Positions 41,210-50,667 are shown, counted from the stretch's first letter. The stretch: DNA of 64,000 nucleotides from Candidatus Chloroploca sp. Khr17 (GCF_004138165.1 NZ_RYFF01000005.1:65929-129928); one strand, 5' to 3'. The notes: generated by a model from the letters alone, not told the origin. A program made the numbers and translations.

Positions 41210-43768
41210 ATGAAAGTACCGTTGAGTTGGCTGAAAGAGTTTGTTGCGGTTGAGTGCTCGCCTGATGAGTTGGCCCATCGCCTTACCTTCGGTGGTCTTG
41301 AGGTTGCCCAGGTACGCTATCTTGGGCTTGAAGGTGCTGAGTTGCCCTGGGATCCTGATCTGATTGTGACCTGCAATATTCTTGAGGTGTTGCCTCATCC
41401 CAATGCGGATCGCCTGGTGCTCGCTACTGTTGATTATGGGGCCGCTCAGCCTCATACGGTTGTCACCGGTGCGCCTAATCTCTTTCCGTATCGTGGCCTT
41501 GGACCCCTCACCCATCCCCTCAAGGCGGTCTTTGCCCGTGAGGGCGCTCGCCTCTATGACGGCCACGCCGATGGATGGGTCATCACGACCCTCAAGGCGC
41601 GCCCCGTCCGTGGGGTGCTTAGCGATGCGATGCTCTGCTCTGAAAAGGAACTCGGTATCTCTGAGGAGCACGATGGCATTCTCTTGCTCGAAGATGAAAT
41701 GCCCGTCGGTCGCCCCCTTCGCGATCTGCTCGGTGAGGTGATCTTTGAAATTGAGATTACCCCGAATTATGCTCGCGCCCTCTCGATTGTTGGCGTCGCT
41801 CGTGAGGTCGCTGCGTTGACCGGTGTACCTTTGACTCTCCCTGATCCCCAGGTGCTCGCCGAAGGTGCGCCCATCGTAGGCCGTGCTGCGGTGACGATCA
41901 AGGCTCCCGAGTTGTGCCCCCGCTTTGCGGTCGGGCTCGCTGAAGGGGTGCAGATTGGCCCTTCCCCTCAGTGGATGCAGCGCCGCCTCGTCAATGCTGG
42001 GATGCGCCCGATTAGCAATGTAGTCGATATCTCCAACTATGTGATGCTCGAGTGGGGCCAGCCAACCCACGCCTTCGATGCCGCTAAAGTTGTTGATCGC
42101 CATCTGATTGTGCGCCCTGCCCAGCCTGGTGAACGCCTCGTTACCCTCGATGATAAGGATCGCGATCTGACCCCTGGCTCGGCCAGTGGCCTCGAACGGA
42201 CGCCTCTGATGGTCTGTGATGCCTCGGGGCCGCTTGCGGTCGCCGGGGTGATGGGCGGCGCTTCCAGTGAGGTCAGCCCGACCACGACATCCGTCCTCCT
42301 TGAGGCGGCCATCTGGGAACCAACGCAGATCCGGAAGACCGCCCGCGGCATGAAGTTGCCCAGTGAGGCCTCGCGCCGCTTTGAACGCGGGGTGGATTAT
42401 GCGCTGCCTCCCATTGCGCTGCGGCGTGCCCTCGAGTTGATGCGCCGCTATGCCGGCGCGACGATTGCCCAGGGCTTTGTTGATGTCTATCCCCGCCCCT
42501 GGCAGCCGCTGGTGCTTGACCTTCCAACCGCCGAGGTTGCGCGCATGCTTGGCATTCATCTAACGGCTGCTGAGCTCGCCGCGCTGCTGCAACGCCTCGG
42601 TTTTGGCGGTACGCCCTATGAAGCCTCTGTCCCCTATGTGGCCGTCGAGGTGCCTTCGTTTCGCCAGGATGTGACCATCCGCGCCGATCTCTGCGAGGAG
42701 GTTGCACGCGTCTATGGCTATGACCAGATCCCGCTTACCCGCCTTGCCGATGAGTTGCCCCCGGCGATGCAGTCGCCTGAACTTGCCCTCGAACAGCGCG
42801 TCCGCGAGGTGCTCGTTGGCGCGGGTTTGACTGAGTTGATCACCCATTCGCTCATTGATATGCCGCTCGTCGCAACCGTGGCCCCCTCAGAGGCCGTTGC
42901 GACGCGCTATTTGAAACTCACTAATCCGAATACTCCCGAAAAGACTTTTTTACGCCGTTCGCTCCTGCCCTCACTTGGGGCCGCACTGACGATGAATCTC
43001 CGTGAACGCGAACGGGTAACCGTCTTTGAAATCGGGCGTGTCTACCTCAAGGCCGAGGATGCCTGGCTCCCCGCCGAGCCGCGTCGCCTTGCGCTTGCGC
43101 TCGCTGGTCCGCGTGAGGCTGAAGGCTGGGAGCCGGCCCACCGCGAGCTCTATGATTTTTATGATCTCAAAGGCATGGTCGAGTTGCTGCTCGCTCGCCT
43201 CGGCTTGACCGACCGGATCAGCTTTGTCCCGCTCACTGACGACGAGCGGTTCCACCCCGGTCGTTCTGCTACGCTGATGCTCATGCCCGAGAGTTCTGGG
43301 GGCAAGGTGATCCCCCAACGCGACAATGGTCAGGCGCCAGGGGTGGCGATCGGGGCTCTTGGTGAAATGCATCCTGCCGTCCGTGTCCGCCTCGAACTTG
43401 GGGTGGCGCGGGCGGTCTTCGCCGAGCTTGACCTCGCTGCGCTCATCGCGGCGGCGCAACCACCAACCTTCCGCCCAATCTCCCGTTTCCCCGCAACGGT
43501 GCAGGATCTCTCGATTGTGGCCCCCCTCGAGGTTTCGGCAACCCGCGTGGCTGCGCTTATCCGGCGGGGTGCCGGCGATCTGCTCGAAGACTTGACGCTC
43601 TTCGATGTCTATACTGGCCCCCAGGTCGGCGAAGGCAAACGCAGCCTCACCTATCACCTGACCTTCCGTGCCCCCGATCGTACCCTCAGCGACGAGGCGT
43701 TGACCCGCGTGCGCCGCAAGATCATCACCGGCCTCGAACGCGAGCTTGGTGCAACCATGCGGAGCTAG
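41210..43768 (+). CDS. pheT: Phenylalanine-tRNA ligase beta subunit
   Basis: 852 residues. Domains in order: N-terminal MKVPLSWLKEFV helix, EMAP-like tRNA-binding domain (about 42-160), B3/B4 editing domain (about 215-390, ending near the FERGVDY region), B5 (about 410-480), the catalytic-like core with NPNTPEKTFLRRSLLPSL near 585, and the C-terminal anticodon-binding FDX-ACB domain (ISRFPATVQDLSIVAPL onward). Charges tRNA-Phe together with PheS, which is not adjacent here. ATG 41210 gives the universal N-terminus; the open frame upstream crosses the terminator. Confidence 0.96.
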   Translation: MKVPLSWLKEFVAVECSPDELAHRLTFGGLEVAQVRYLGLEGAELPWDPDLIVTCNILEVLPHPNADRLVLATVDYGAAQPHTVVTGAPNLFPYRGLGPLTHPLKAVFAREGARLYDGHADGWVITTLKARPVRGVLSDAMLCSEKELGISEEHDGILLLEDEMPVGRPLRDLLGEVIFEIEITPNYARALSIVGVAREVAALTGVPLTLPDPQVLAEGAPIVGRAAVTIKAPELCPRFAVGLAEGVQIGPSPQWMQRRLVNAGMRPISNVVDISNYVMLEWGQPTHAFDAAKVVDRHLIVRPAQPGERLVTLDDKDRDLTPGSASGLERTPLMVCDASGPLAVAGVMGGASSEVSPTTTSVLLEAAIWEPTQIRKTARGMKLPSEASRRFERGVDYALPPIALRRALELMRRYAGATIAQGFVDVYPRPWQPLVLDLPTAEVARMLGIHLTAAELAALLQRLGFGGTPYEASVPYVAVEVPSFRQDVTIRADLCEEVARVYGYDQIPLTRLADELPPAMQSPELALEQRVREVLVGAGLTELITHSLIDMPLVATVAPSEAVATRYLKLTNPNTPEKTFLRRSLLPSLGAALTMNLRERERVTVFEIGRVYLKAEDAWLPAEPRRLALALAGPREAEGWEPAHRELYDFYDLKGMVELLLARLGLTDRISFVPLTDDERFHPGRSATLMLMPESSGGKVIPQRDNGQAPGVAIGALGEMHPAVRVRLELGVARAVFAELDLAALIAAAQPPTFRPISRFPATVQDLSIVAPLEVSATRVAALIRRGAGDLLEDLTLFDVYTGPQVGEGKRSLTYHLTFRAPDRTLSDEALTRVRRKIITGLERELGATMRS

Positions 43769-43772
43769 TAGC

Positions 43773-43953
43773 AATACCTTGCAAAGAAGGACGAGAAAAG
43801 ACCTCACAGGTCTTGATGGGGGCATTCCAATGCCAACGCGCAGACCTGTGAGGTCTCGCTTTGCCTCGCTTTGCCGATCAAGGATGGCAAGGAAAAGACC
43901 TCACAGGTCTTGATGGGGGCATTCCAATGCCAACGCGCAGACCTGTGAGGTCT
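43773..43953. repeat. Repeat element: one 17-bp terminal repeat plus two AGACCT-palindrome cores
   Basis: AATACCTTGCAAAGAAG at 43773-43789 equals the terminal repeat of the element at 56688. Two identical 58-bp cores follow at 43799-43856 and 43896-43953, each with AGACCTCACAGGTCT, a 28-base spacer containing GGCATTCCAATGCC, and AGACCTGTGAGGTCT. No matching right terminal repeat is present. The remaining gap up to 44016 has no gene. Confidence 0.85.
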
Positions 43954-44016
43954 TGCTTTGCCTCGCGCCGTGCTGATCAAGGATCACCCGCGCAGAAAAC
44001 GTATTTCCCAGACTAC

Positions 44017-45036
44017 CTACCTGATCAGGATCGGTACGTAGACCTGCGTCCCAATGCGTGGGATCATGGGCAAGCCTCCAGGATGCCACGCCACCCGTTG
44101 CACCCCAATGCGCTCGCCGTATCCCATCAGGTATGAAGCTAGCCAGCCTTGCTCGTCACGATAAAAGTCATAGGCCCACCCATACCCAGCACGTACCTCG
44201 GTCTGCCATGGCCCAAAAGGCGAGACCGACCAGCGCCATACCTGACGTGCTCCATCCCGCCCTGAGCTGTTGTAGAAGAGATAGAACAAACCTTCGTGCT
44301 CAACAACGTACGGCGATTCAGGGATCCGGCCAGGCTCTCTTTCTTGATACACCGCCCCAAGATCATGCCACGGGCCTTCGGGATGCTCTGCAAAGGCGAG
44401 GCCAACTATGGGCCCTTGCGTGTTCACCCCGGTGTAGTAGAGATAGTAGCGGCCCTGATAGAAGAGTACCATCGGATCACGGCAGTCTGACCAGTAATCT
44501 GGGCCTGGATAGAAGGCCTCAGGATGGTGTGGGGTAAAGATCACCCCCTTTTTTTGCCAACTTGCTGGATCGGCTGGATTCGTGCTTGTGGCCAGCATTA
44601 TTGTCTGGGCGATCTGGTTGTTCACCCCGGTATAGTACATGTAGAAGGTTCCGTCGCGCTCAATCACATGAGGGGCCCAGATCTCCCACTCGTCAGGCTC
44701 ACCTGCTTCACCATGCTCAAGCGGCATCGCGAGCTCTTCCCAAAAACAAAAATCACGCGTTCGTGCATAGGCAAAGCGCCCTTCAAGCCGTTCGCTTGAG
44801 CGCAGGGGGCTGACTGCTTTGTCCCGGGCGCTGCTCCCACTGGCCGGTTCAACGCGGATCGAGACCACGTAGTACCAGCCGTCAAAAAAGAAGAGGCTGT
44901 GGTCTTTGAGGCGTACCCCGGCAATGTGCAGGGGCGTGTTGCACGCGCTGCTGCTTGTTGCAGGCAGTTGGCTGAAGCTATGGATGCTCGTGCTGAGCAG
45001 GCTAAGGAGAAGCAAAACAACGAGTCGGTGGATCAT
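44017..45036 (-). CDS. Secreted five-bladed beta-propeller glycosidase-like protein (GH43/GH32 superfamily)
   Basis: 339 residues with an N-terminal signal peptide (LVVLLLLSLLSTSIHSFS). The blade repeats are visible: HSLFFFDGWYYVVSI, EIWAPHVIERDGTFYMYYTGV, CRDPMVLFYQGRYYLYYTGV, and ESPYVVEHEGLFYLFYNSS. The acidic residues in WAPHV, RDPMV and ESPYVV contexts fit the family's active-site triad. Likely cuts or binds arabinan-, xylan- or fructan-type glycans outside the cell; specificity unknown. It is eight bases from the upstream membrane gene. Confidence 0.82.
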   Translation of the reverse strand: MIHRLVVLLLLSLLSTSIHSFSQLPATSSSACNTPLHIAGVRLKDHSLFFFDGWYYVVSIRVEPASGSSARDKAVSPLRSSERLEGRFAYARTRDFCFWEELAMPLEHGEAGEPDEWEIWAPHVIERDGTFYMYYTGVNNQIAQTIMLATSTNPADPASWQKKGVIFTPHHPEAFYPGPDYWSDCRDPMVLFYQGRYYLYYTGVNTQGPIVGLAFAEHPEGPWHDLGAVYQEREPGRIPESPYVVEHEGLFYLFYNSSGRDGARQVWRWSVSPFGPWQTEVRAGYGWAYDFYRDEQGWLASYLMGYGERIGVQRVAWHPGGLPMIPRIGTQVYVPILIR

Positions 45037-45044
45037 TAATGGGC

Positions 45045-46406
45045 TTATTCCCTGTTCGCCTCACGTTCCAGCGTGCGTAGCGACTGCTCGGCTTGCTCGG
45101 CCTCGTCACGCCCAACCCCCTCGGGGTGGTAGCGTGCCTGTTCGTAGAGTTGGGTCATTGTGGTGAGCGTCGGTTTGGATGGGCTGTCGGATCCGGCGGT
45201 GTGCGCAAATTCGGTGGGCGTCTGGGCGACCTGTCGCATAACCCCCTTCGCTTCGAGGTGCAAGAGCATCCGAATATAGGCTCGCCGTGTGCGTGTGGTG
45301 GCATCATCGCTCTTCAGTCCTGCCAGCGCTGCCCGTAAGCCGGTGCGATGAGCGCCAAACGGCTTACGTAGGCGGCTCAACAGGCTTCGCAAGTCTTCGC
45401 CAAGGCTCTGTAGCACGCCGAGCGACTCGCGTTCTTCGTTCATCTGGGGATTGGTGCTGGTGCGTCGACGCCAGAGCATAATCGCGATGATCAGCAGGAT
45501 CAGCGGGATGACCGCCAGCAGCAGACTTGCTCCCTCCACCAGTGCTCCGATCGATGGCACTGGCGCGAGCACCTCAACCCCCGGTTGACCGCCCTCGGGT
45601 GGTGCTACAGGGCGCACGTTGAACCCGTCGAGCGCTTCCAGCACCCGCTCGAGCAACCAGCGTAGAGGTTCGCCAAAGATCGTCAGCACGAGCCAGACAA
45701 GCACCCCGCCGATGAGCGCAAACGGTAGCACCACGATGTGCAGCCCAAACTCGACCGCTCCGAGCAGTTCAGCGCCACCGATGAGCCCTACGCCAAGGAT
45801 CGCCAGGCCGATTACTGTCGCTACAGCTCCGAGCATCGTTGCCAGCCAGCGCCAGTTCAGGGCCCGATCTCCATCGTTGGCCGTCTGCGCATGCGAGAGT
45901 GCCAGCGCGAGCAACCCGGTTGCCCCAAAAGCCACAATCTGGGCCAGCATCACCGGAGCATTCAACGGCCTGCCCGTGCCCATCAAGGTTCCCAGCAGCA
46001 AACTTGCCACGGCCAGCGCCGCACCGCGCCCAAAGAGCACCCCGGCGGCATTGCCGTCACGATGATCGATCTGCATCCCGCGCCAGAAGAGCACGAGGCC
46101 CACCAGCACGAGCGTATACGCCCCGGCAAAACCGGGTTGACCTGGTTGAAGGCGTTGGAAGAGCGTAGCGACGTTCCCCGCCGCAAAGAGTGGCAATAGC
46201 AGCGCACTGGCAATGGCGCTCACGGCGAGCAACCCACGCTGCAGCCCCAGGCTTTGCTGTCGCGTTGCATGTTCGCTCAGCCAACCCAGGCCTACCACAA
46301 GGAAGAGCAGCGGCCATGGGGCTGTCAGCGTCGTCAACGCAAGCAACGGTAGGCTCACCACCGTCGTCGTAAGGGCTAGCAGAACGAGCACAAAAAAGAG
46401 GCGCAT
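45045..46406 (-). CDS. Multi-spanning membrane protein with C-terminal DUF4129 domain
   Basis: 453 residues. About nine membrane helices fill residues 1-330, a basic cytosolic stretch follows, and residues about 375-450 match DUF4129 (ARRAYIRMLLHLEAKGVMRQVAQTPTEFAH...LTTMTQLYEQARYHP). In other bacteria DUF4129 is the C-terminal part of transglutaminase-like proteins next to MoxR/DUF58 genes; none of those are here. Function unknown, probably envelope-related. Confidence 0.8.
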   Translation of the reverse strand: MRLFFVLVLLALTTTVVSLPLLALTTLTAPWPLLFLVVGLGWLSEHATRQQSLGLQRGLLAVSAIASALLLPLFAAGNVATLFQRLQPGQPGFAGAYTLVLVGLVLFWRGMQIDHRDGNAAGVLFGRGAALAVASLLLGTLMGTGRPLNAPVMLAQIVAFGATGLLALALSHAQTANDGDRALNWRWLATMLGAVATVIGLAILGVGLIGGAELLGAVEFGLHIVVLPFALIGGVLVWLVLTIFGEPLRWLLERVLEALDGFNVRPVAPPEGGQPGVEVLAPVPSIGALVEGASLLLAVIPLILLIIAIMLWRRRTSTNPQMNEERESLGVLQSLGEDLRSLLSRLRKPFGAHRTGLRAALAGLKSDDATTRTRRAYIRMLLHLEAKGVMRQVAQTPTEFAHTAGSDSPSKPTLTTMTQLYEQARYHPEGVGRDEAEQAEQSLRTLEREANRE

Positions 46407-46462
46407 ACAGGGGGAAAAGCAGCGAGGGCAGGCTCATCGGCCTGCCCTCACCTGGTCGCAAC

Positions 46463-46627
46463 TTACTTTGTTTCGCGGTAGGTCACGTGGCGTCGCACCA
46501 GGGGGTCATACTTGCGGAGTTCGATCCGGCTAGGATCATTCCGCCGATTCTTCATCGTTGTATACGAATGACCACTCTCGGTGCTCTTCAACTTAATCAC
46601 GATCCGATTGCCCTTTTTCGAAGCCAT
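46463..46627 (-). CDS. rpmG: 50S ribosomal protein L33
   Basis: 54 residues read directly from the sequence: starts [19 protein letters not shown], includes [21 protein letters not shown] and ends HVTYRETK. This is the Cys-free (zinc-independent) type of L33. AGAGGAA precedes ATG 46627. It is too short for most open-frame lists. It probably has its own promoter at 46681-46689. Confidence 0.95.
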   Translation of the reverse strand: MASKKGNRIVIKLKSTESGHSYTTMKNRRNDPSRIELRKYDPLVRRHVTYRETK

Positions 46628-46680
46628 GGCTCAATTCCTCTCTGGCGCAGCAAAACGCGCACTCTGGCGCACTGTCGGCC

Positions 46681-46689
46681 ATTGTAGCA
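46681..46689 (-). promoter_or_regulatory. Extended -10 box for rpmG
   Basis: On the minus strand TGCTACAAT, an extended -10 pattern, lies just after the arsA-like stop codon and 54 bases before the L33 start. Confidence 0.45.
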
Positions 46690-47886
46690 TTATTTCTCAG
46701 CACCGGCAAGCGGGGCCGTTACTTCCGCCTTACGGAAGATGATCCGCAGTGCATCGTTTTCAAAATACGCATCTTGGGCACGCAGCCGGGCGAGACTCTG
46801 GGGCAGCACAATGCGGTGGCGGTGCCAGCCTACCGAGATCAGCAACTCGTCGGCACTCTGCGCCAGGTGTACCTGATCCTCTGAAGCAAACGGGAGCGGA
46901 ATGATCAGATCAAACCCGCCAGCCATTTTTTCGACCCGTTGCACCGGCCCACGATAGAGGAACTCGGCTGGATCTTGCTGATCAAACAGATGATCGGCCA
47001 AGCGACTGAGGTTCTCGATCCCAACAATCTCACGCTCAAAGTGAGGCGCACGCAGGATCGGCAGCGGCTCGAACATCTCATTCACGAGCGGTGCATACTC
47101 TTGCTGCATATTCCGCCACGAGGTAAAGTGGCGATCGACGTCTGTCGGCAAAATGCGGTTGACGACCACCGCATCAACGGCATACCCAAAGAGGCTCAGA
47201 TAGGTCAGGCTCCGCTGGGCTTCACGGATCACCATCTTTTCGAGGTTCATCACAATGCGTGCCGTTGTCACCTGCTGATCCGTCAGAATATGGCGCACAT
47301 CAACGAGGGCATCAATCGCCTGCTGGGCCGACGCGAGCACATCATCGGCGGCGATCGGCATATCAGTCACCCGTTTGGCGACCGGGCGGACGACTTTGAG
47401 CAACGCACGGGCAATCGGAAAGAGCCGCCCGATCCACCAGCGCATAATATCGGGCAGTGACAGCAAGCGCAAGGTCTCACCAGTCGGCGCGGCGTCAACG
47501 ACCAGCACATCATACTTTTGCTCATCATAGTGCCGCTTGATCTGCAAGAGACTGAAGAGTTCTTCGGTTCCGGGAATGACTGACAGCTCACCCTGGGCAA
47601 TCGTCTCGACGCCCTGCCATGCCAGCAGATCCGCGAGGTACTGCGACACCTGCCCCCAACTTGACTCGAGCTCGTGCAGTGCATTGATCTCTTGCGCCCA
47701 AAGATTCGGATGCACCAGGATCGGCTCGGCGCGCAACTCGACCCCGAGCGAGTCGCCAAGTGAGTGGGCTGCATCGGTACTCAAGACAATCGTACGATAG
47801 CCACGCTGGGCACAGCGCAGCGCGGTTGCGGAGGCAACACTTGTCTTGCCGACCCCGCCTTTGCCAGTATAAAAAAGGATGCGCAT
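46690..47886 (-). CDS. ArsA/Get3 family ATPase
   Basis: 398 residues. P-loop YTGKGGVGKTSVA with the deviant lysine, switch I DAAHSLGDSLG, switch II VVDAAPTGETLRLLSLP, and EMFEPLPILRAPHFEREIVG near 285 identify a single-NBD Get3/ArsA ATPase. The last 75 residues (GGFDLIIPLPFASEDQVHLAQSADELLISVGWHRHRIVLP) are the Hsp20-like ArsA_HSP20 extension. No arsenic genes are nearby, so a role in tail-anchored or membrane-protein handling is as likely as metal export. Common as duplicated genes in Chloroflexi. Confidence 0.92.
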   Translation of the reverse strand: MRILFYTGKGGVGKTSVASATALRCAQRGYRTIVLSTDAAHSLGDSLGVELRAEPILVHPNLWAQEINALHELESSWGQVSQYLADLLAWQGVETIAQGELSVIPGTEELFSLLQIKRHYDEQKYDVLVVDAAPTGETLRLLSLPDIMRWWIGRLFPIARALLKVVRPVAKRVTDMPIAADDVLASAQQAIDALVDVRHILTDQQVTTARIVMNLEKMVIREAQRSLTYLSLFGYAVDAVVVNRILPTDVDRHFTSWRNMQQEYAPLVNEMFEPLPILRAPHFEREIVGIENLSRLADHLFDQQDPAEFLYRGPVQRVEKMAGGFDLIIPLPFASEDQVHLAQSADELLISVGWHRHRIVLPQSLARLRAQDAYFENDALRIIFRKAEVTAPLAGAEK

Positions 47887-47923
47887 GGAGACCCTATCTA
47901 GAGGAGACGAACATCAGACACGT

Positions 47924-48679
47924 TCAGGTACGTTGACCTTGGGTTGGTTCTCGTAAAGCCAGTTCGACCTGTTCCCACCAGCCACGCACAATCGCGGCAT
48001 TCGTACCATACCATGGAAGGTCAGGGCGTGGATCGTGACGTAGCCCGGGAATGATAACTTTGCGTGAACCCTCAAGCAACCCGGCGGTAAGCGGCACCAC
48101 CCCATCACCCCACTGTTCACCCGACCCATCGATCATTGCATAGCTCTGCCATGCCCCGCGTTCTGGGGGTTGGCCCTGTTGCACCCCATAGATGCCTCGC
48201 CCCATCACGCTAATATAATGCATGAAACGCCAGTACGCCCCAGGATAGCGTGCCTGGACAAACGCGATCTGATTGAGCCCACCCTGGCGCCCGAGACGCG
48301 TCGTTGTATGGGGCGTTCCCAGGGTTACCAGGGCGCTGACGTGGTTGAACCCATTGTACACGAGGCGACGTGGGCCATACGGCTGATCGCCCAGATAGAT
48401 CCGACAAAGAACCCCACCTGCACTGTGCGCCACCAGGATGACTTTGCGGGCGTGTTGTTCGGCCAGGATATCACGAACAGCCAGATCGAGCACTCGCAAC
48501 AGCGCTCCGTAGCTATCACTGGCGATGACGCCACTCCATTCAAAGAGGGTAATCGGCGCAACTTTGACGACGCGCCCGCTGACCTGACCTAGCAATTGCT
48601 GCAACTGATTGTACAACGAGTAGTTGCTTCCAAAGCCGCCTACAATCAGGATTGGCTCTTTGCCGATAATGTCACTCAT
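47924..48679 (-). CDS. Lipase-like alpha/beta hydrolase
   Basis: 251 residues, no signal peptide. The nucleophile elbow is VAHSAGG (Ser near residue 88), after PILIVGGFGSNYSLYNQL, which fits a triacylglycerol-lipase/PGAP1-like fold with an oxyanion-hole strand. VTLGTPHTT follows the active-site serine as in lipases; the acid and base are probably Asp in GEQWGDGVVPL and His in GLRHDPRPDLPW. Substrate unknown. It is transcribed divergently from trmB. Confidence 0.85.
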   Translation of the reverse strand: MSDIIGKEPILIVGGFGSNYSLYNQLQQLLGQVSGRVVKVAPITLFEWSGVIASDSYGALLRVLDLAVRDILAEQHARKVILVAHSAGGVLCRIYLGDQPYGPRRLVYNGFNHVSALVTLGTPHTTTRLGRQGGLNQIAFVQARYPGAYWRFMHYISVMGRGIYGVQQGQPPERGAWQSYAMIDGSGEQWGDGVVPLTAGLLEGSRKVIIPGLRHDPRPDLPWYGTNAAIVRGWWEQVELALREPTQGQRT

Positions 48680-48722
48680 CGGCTCGTCCTCGTTTCACGG
48701 CAACGTAGCTTCCCTGCAGGCT

Positions 48723-48755
48723 ATTATAACAAAATTGCAAGCCATGGGGTATAAT
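48723..48755. promoter_or_regulatory. Compact divergent promoter region (lipase gene / trmB)
   Basis: Two -10 boxes face away from each other: TATAAT on the minus strand at 48728-48723 and TATAAT on the plus strand at 48750-48755. The -35 elements are weak in both directions. Confidence 0.45.
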
Positions 48756-48805
48756 CGCGTGGCTTCATTGGCAAATGTCAACTTCTACGGTAGCAGGAAA
48801 GCAAC

Positions 48806-49501
48806 ATGGGACGTGGACGTTATCCGGCGCGCCTAAAAGTAGTGCCGCCGCCCGAAGAACTTACCGCACGCTATCTGCACGTCTGGCCTGGGCACATGCT
48901 CTATGCCCACGCTGAACAGTTTCCGCCACTCTCATCGCCGGGGCTCTTTGGCAACGAGCAGCCGCTCGCCCTTGATTTCGGGTGTGCCACTGGCGATCTC
49001 GTGCTGGCCCTTGCCGCAGCCTCTCCAGATCGAAACTATGTTGGGCTCGACATTGTGGCCAAGCCGCTCTGGCGCGCGGTCGAACGCGCCGCAGCGGCGG
49101 ATCTGCGCAATGTCTGTTTTATCCAGGCTGATGCCCGCTTGGCCTATCGCCAGATCCCTGCTGCCAGCCTCGCCATGGCCTATGTGCATTTTCCTGCCCC
49201 CCTCTTGCGCAACCGTCAACGCAATCAGCGCCTCATTTCGCCAATCCTGTTGACCCAGATGGAGCGTTGCCTTGCCCCTGAGGGCCGCTTGAGCATTATG
49301 ACTGACCAGCCGGCCCTTTTTGCCGAATTCCAAACGCTGCTCCTTCACCATCCAGGTTTGCGCCCTTTGCCCCCCGAGCATTGGTCCCCAGCCCTGACTG
49401 GCATGATCAAATCACATTACTACCAGCGCTGGGAGGCCCGCGGACGCCCGATCCTTCGCCTTGAAGTGATGCACAACCTTCGCACAGCGTCGGATGGGTG
49501 A
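48806..49501 (+). CDS. trmB: tRNA (guanine-N7-)-methyltransferase family protein
   Basis: 231 residues. SAM-binding motif LALDFGCATGDLVLALA near residue 52 and YVGLDIVAKPLWRAVERA near 78 match TrmB; FIQADARL is the next motif. The usual FPDPWPKxRH loop is replaced by HFPAPLLRNRQRNQRL, as seen in diverged members. It would make m7G46 in tRNA variable loops using S-adenosylmethionine. AGGAAAG precedes ATG 48806. Confidence 0.85.
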   Translation: MGRGRYPARLKVVPPPEELTARYLHVWPGHMLYAHAEQFPPLSSPGLFGNEQPLALDFGCATGDLVLALAAASPDRNYVGLDIVAKPLWRAVERAAAADLRNVCFIQADARLAYRQIPAASLAMAYVHFPAPLLRNRQRNQRLISPILLTQMERCLAPEGRLSIMTDQPALFAEFQTLLLHHPGLRPLPPEHWSPALTGMIKSHYYQRWEARGRPILRLEVMHNLRTASDG

Positions 49502-49585
49502 TATATGCACAACTTTTGTTGCGAGATTACAATATAATCCCACCCCTCCTGAACCGTCTAGCGCATTCTGATGCCGTAGAATCAA

Positions 49586-49631
49586 TTGTGCATTTCATTG
49601 ACACCGTTTGTGCATCATGCTACAATGTGCA
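49586..49631 (+). promoter_or_regulatory. Promoter of the CarH-type gene with phased TGTGCA operator repeats
   Basis: TTGACA (49598-49603), 17-base spacer, TACAAT (49621-49626) is a near-consensus sigma70 promoter. TGTGCA occurs at 49587, 49609 and 49626. The first two are exactly 22 (2 x 11) bases apart with TTGACA itself in the 11-base register between them. CarH proteins bind 11-bp direct repeats across promoters, so autoregulation is likely. Inverse TGCACA lies at 49506. Confidence 0.7.
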
Positions 49632-49687
49632 AAGACAAAGGAACACCTTTTGTCCAGGGTCTCAACCTTTCAGGAAGGCAGCCAGTC

Positions 49688-50635
49688 ATGGCCCAGCAGC
49701 ATTTTTTGACTCAATTCTCTGACAAGCCACGCTACAATACCAAGGCCGTTGCTCAGGAGACAGGTGTCCCGGCGGATACTTTTCGTGCCTGGGAGCGGCG
49801 CTACGGTGTGCCGCGGCCGCAACGTACTGAAGGTGGGCACCGACTCTACTCTGAGCGCGATATTGCCACGATTCGCTGGTTACGTGATCGCACCGCTGAA
49901 GGTCTGACGATCAGCCAGGCGATTGCGTTGATGACCGACGGTAACGAGGCAAATCTTTCGTGGCTGAGTACGGCGGTTGATACGGAACCACACACCTGGG
50001 AGCGGCTGAACAGTCGGCTCTTTTCCGCGCTGACCGATTTTGACTCAACGCGCGCTGAACAGATCCTCGGTGAAGGTTTTGCCCTTTATCCTATGGAAGA
50101 GGTCTTTCTCAAACTGGTTCAGCCAGTGATGGTTGAAATTGGTGAGCAGTGGCACGCCGGGCGGATCACCGTCACCGCCGAGCATTTTGCGACCCAGTTT
50201 GTGCGCCGTAAGCTTTCGAGTCTCTTCAATACCTACAATATTACCGACGGGCGTGGCCTCGTTCTGCTTGCCTGTGCGCCGAGCGAGCAGCACGATCTTG
50301 GGGTTCTGATGCTCGCGGTCTTCCTCGTGCGTCACGGCTGGCAGGTGATTTATCTTGGCCCTGAAGTGCCCGTTCGTGATCTGATTGATACGGTGCGTCA
50401 TTTGCAACCTGATATTGTTGCGGTTGCAGCCTCTACCACCGAGTCGGCGACCCAACTCCTCGAAGCGGGACGATCCATTACGGCGCTTCCACCGCCTACG
50501 CCTCACTTTGGTTATGGTGGGCGCGCCTTTAATCTGAATCCGATGCTGATCCAGCGTATGCCTGGTGCGTTCCTTGGTCGCGATGCCCAGGAAGCCGTTG
50601 ATACCATTGCCGATCTGTTGAGTTCTAGTCGCTAA
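49688..50635 (+). CDS. carH: MerR-type regulator with B12-binding domain (CarH-like light sensor)
   Basis: 315 residues. Residues about 12-80 are a MerR winged helix (YNTKAVAQETGVPADTFRAWERRYGVPRPQRTEGGHRLYSERDI). A four-helix bundle follows with the W-x9-EH motif (WHAGRITVTAEH) that caps adenosylcobalamin in CarH. The Rossmann cobalamin domain then starts with E-x-H-x-x-G (SEQHDLG). In CarH, AdoB12 holds a DNA-bound tetramer in the dark and light breaks it, freeing carotenoid genes. The next gene is phytoene synthase, which fits. ATG 49688 is supported by AGGAAGG nine bases upstream. Confidence 0.9.
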   Translation: MAQQHFLTQFSDKPRYNTKAVAQETGVPADTFRAWERRYGVPRPQRTEGGHRLYSERDIATIRWLRDRTAEGLTISQAIALMTDGNEANLSWLSTAVDTEPHTWERLNSRLFSALTDFDSTRAEQILGEGFALYPMEEVFLKLVQPVMVEIGEQWHAGRITVTAEHFATQFVRRKLSSLFNTYNITDGRGLVLLACAPSEQHDLGVLMLAVFLVRHGWQVIYLGPEVPVRDLIDTVRHLQPDIVAVAASTTESATQLLEAGRSITALPPPTPHFGYGGRAFNLNPMLIQRMPGAFLGRDAQEAVDTIADLLSSSR

Positions 50636-50667
50636 GCTTTCTGCCTACCAATGTGTTCTGTTTGAAC

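Noticed and set aside
40706-42559. Open frame of over 600 codons on the minus strand opposite pheT
   Set aside because: It is a shadow of pheT caused by codon bias: no ribosome-binding site, no recognisable domain, and the opposite strand encodes a full-length conserved synthetase.
41210-43768. pheT without adjacent pheS as a relic gene
   Set aside because: The frame is full length with all domains and motifs; in several bacteria pheS and pheT are unlinked.
43799-43953. Two identical palindromic repeats that could suggest a CRISPR array
   Set aside because: Only two units, 58 bp long with internal long palindromes, a spacer made of element sequence, and relatives elsewhere as single copies; no cas genes in the window.
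46690-47886. Arsenite export function for the ArsA-like ATPase
   Set aside because: No arsB, arsR or arsC nearby, a single ATPase domain and an Hsp20-like tail; only the broad ArsA/Get3 assignment is supported.
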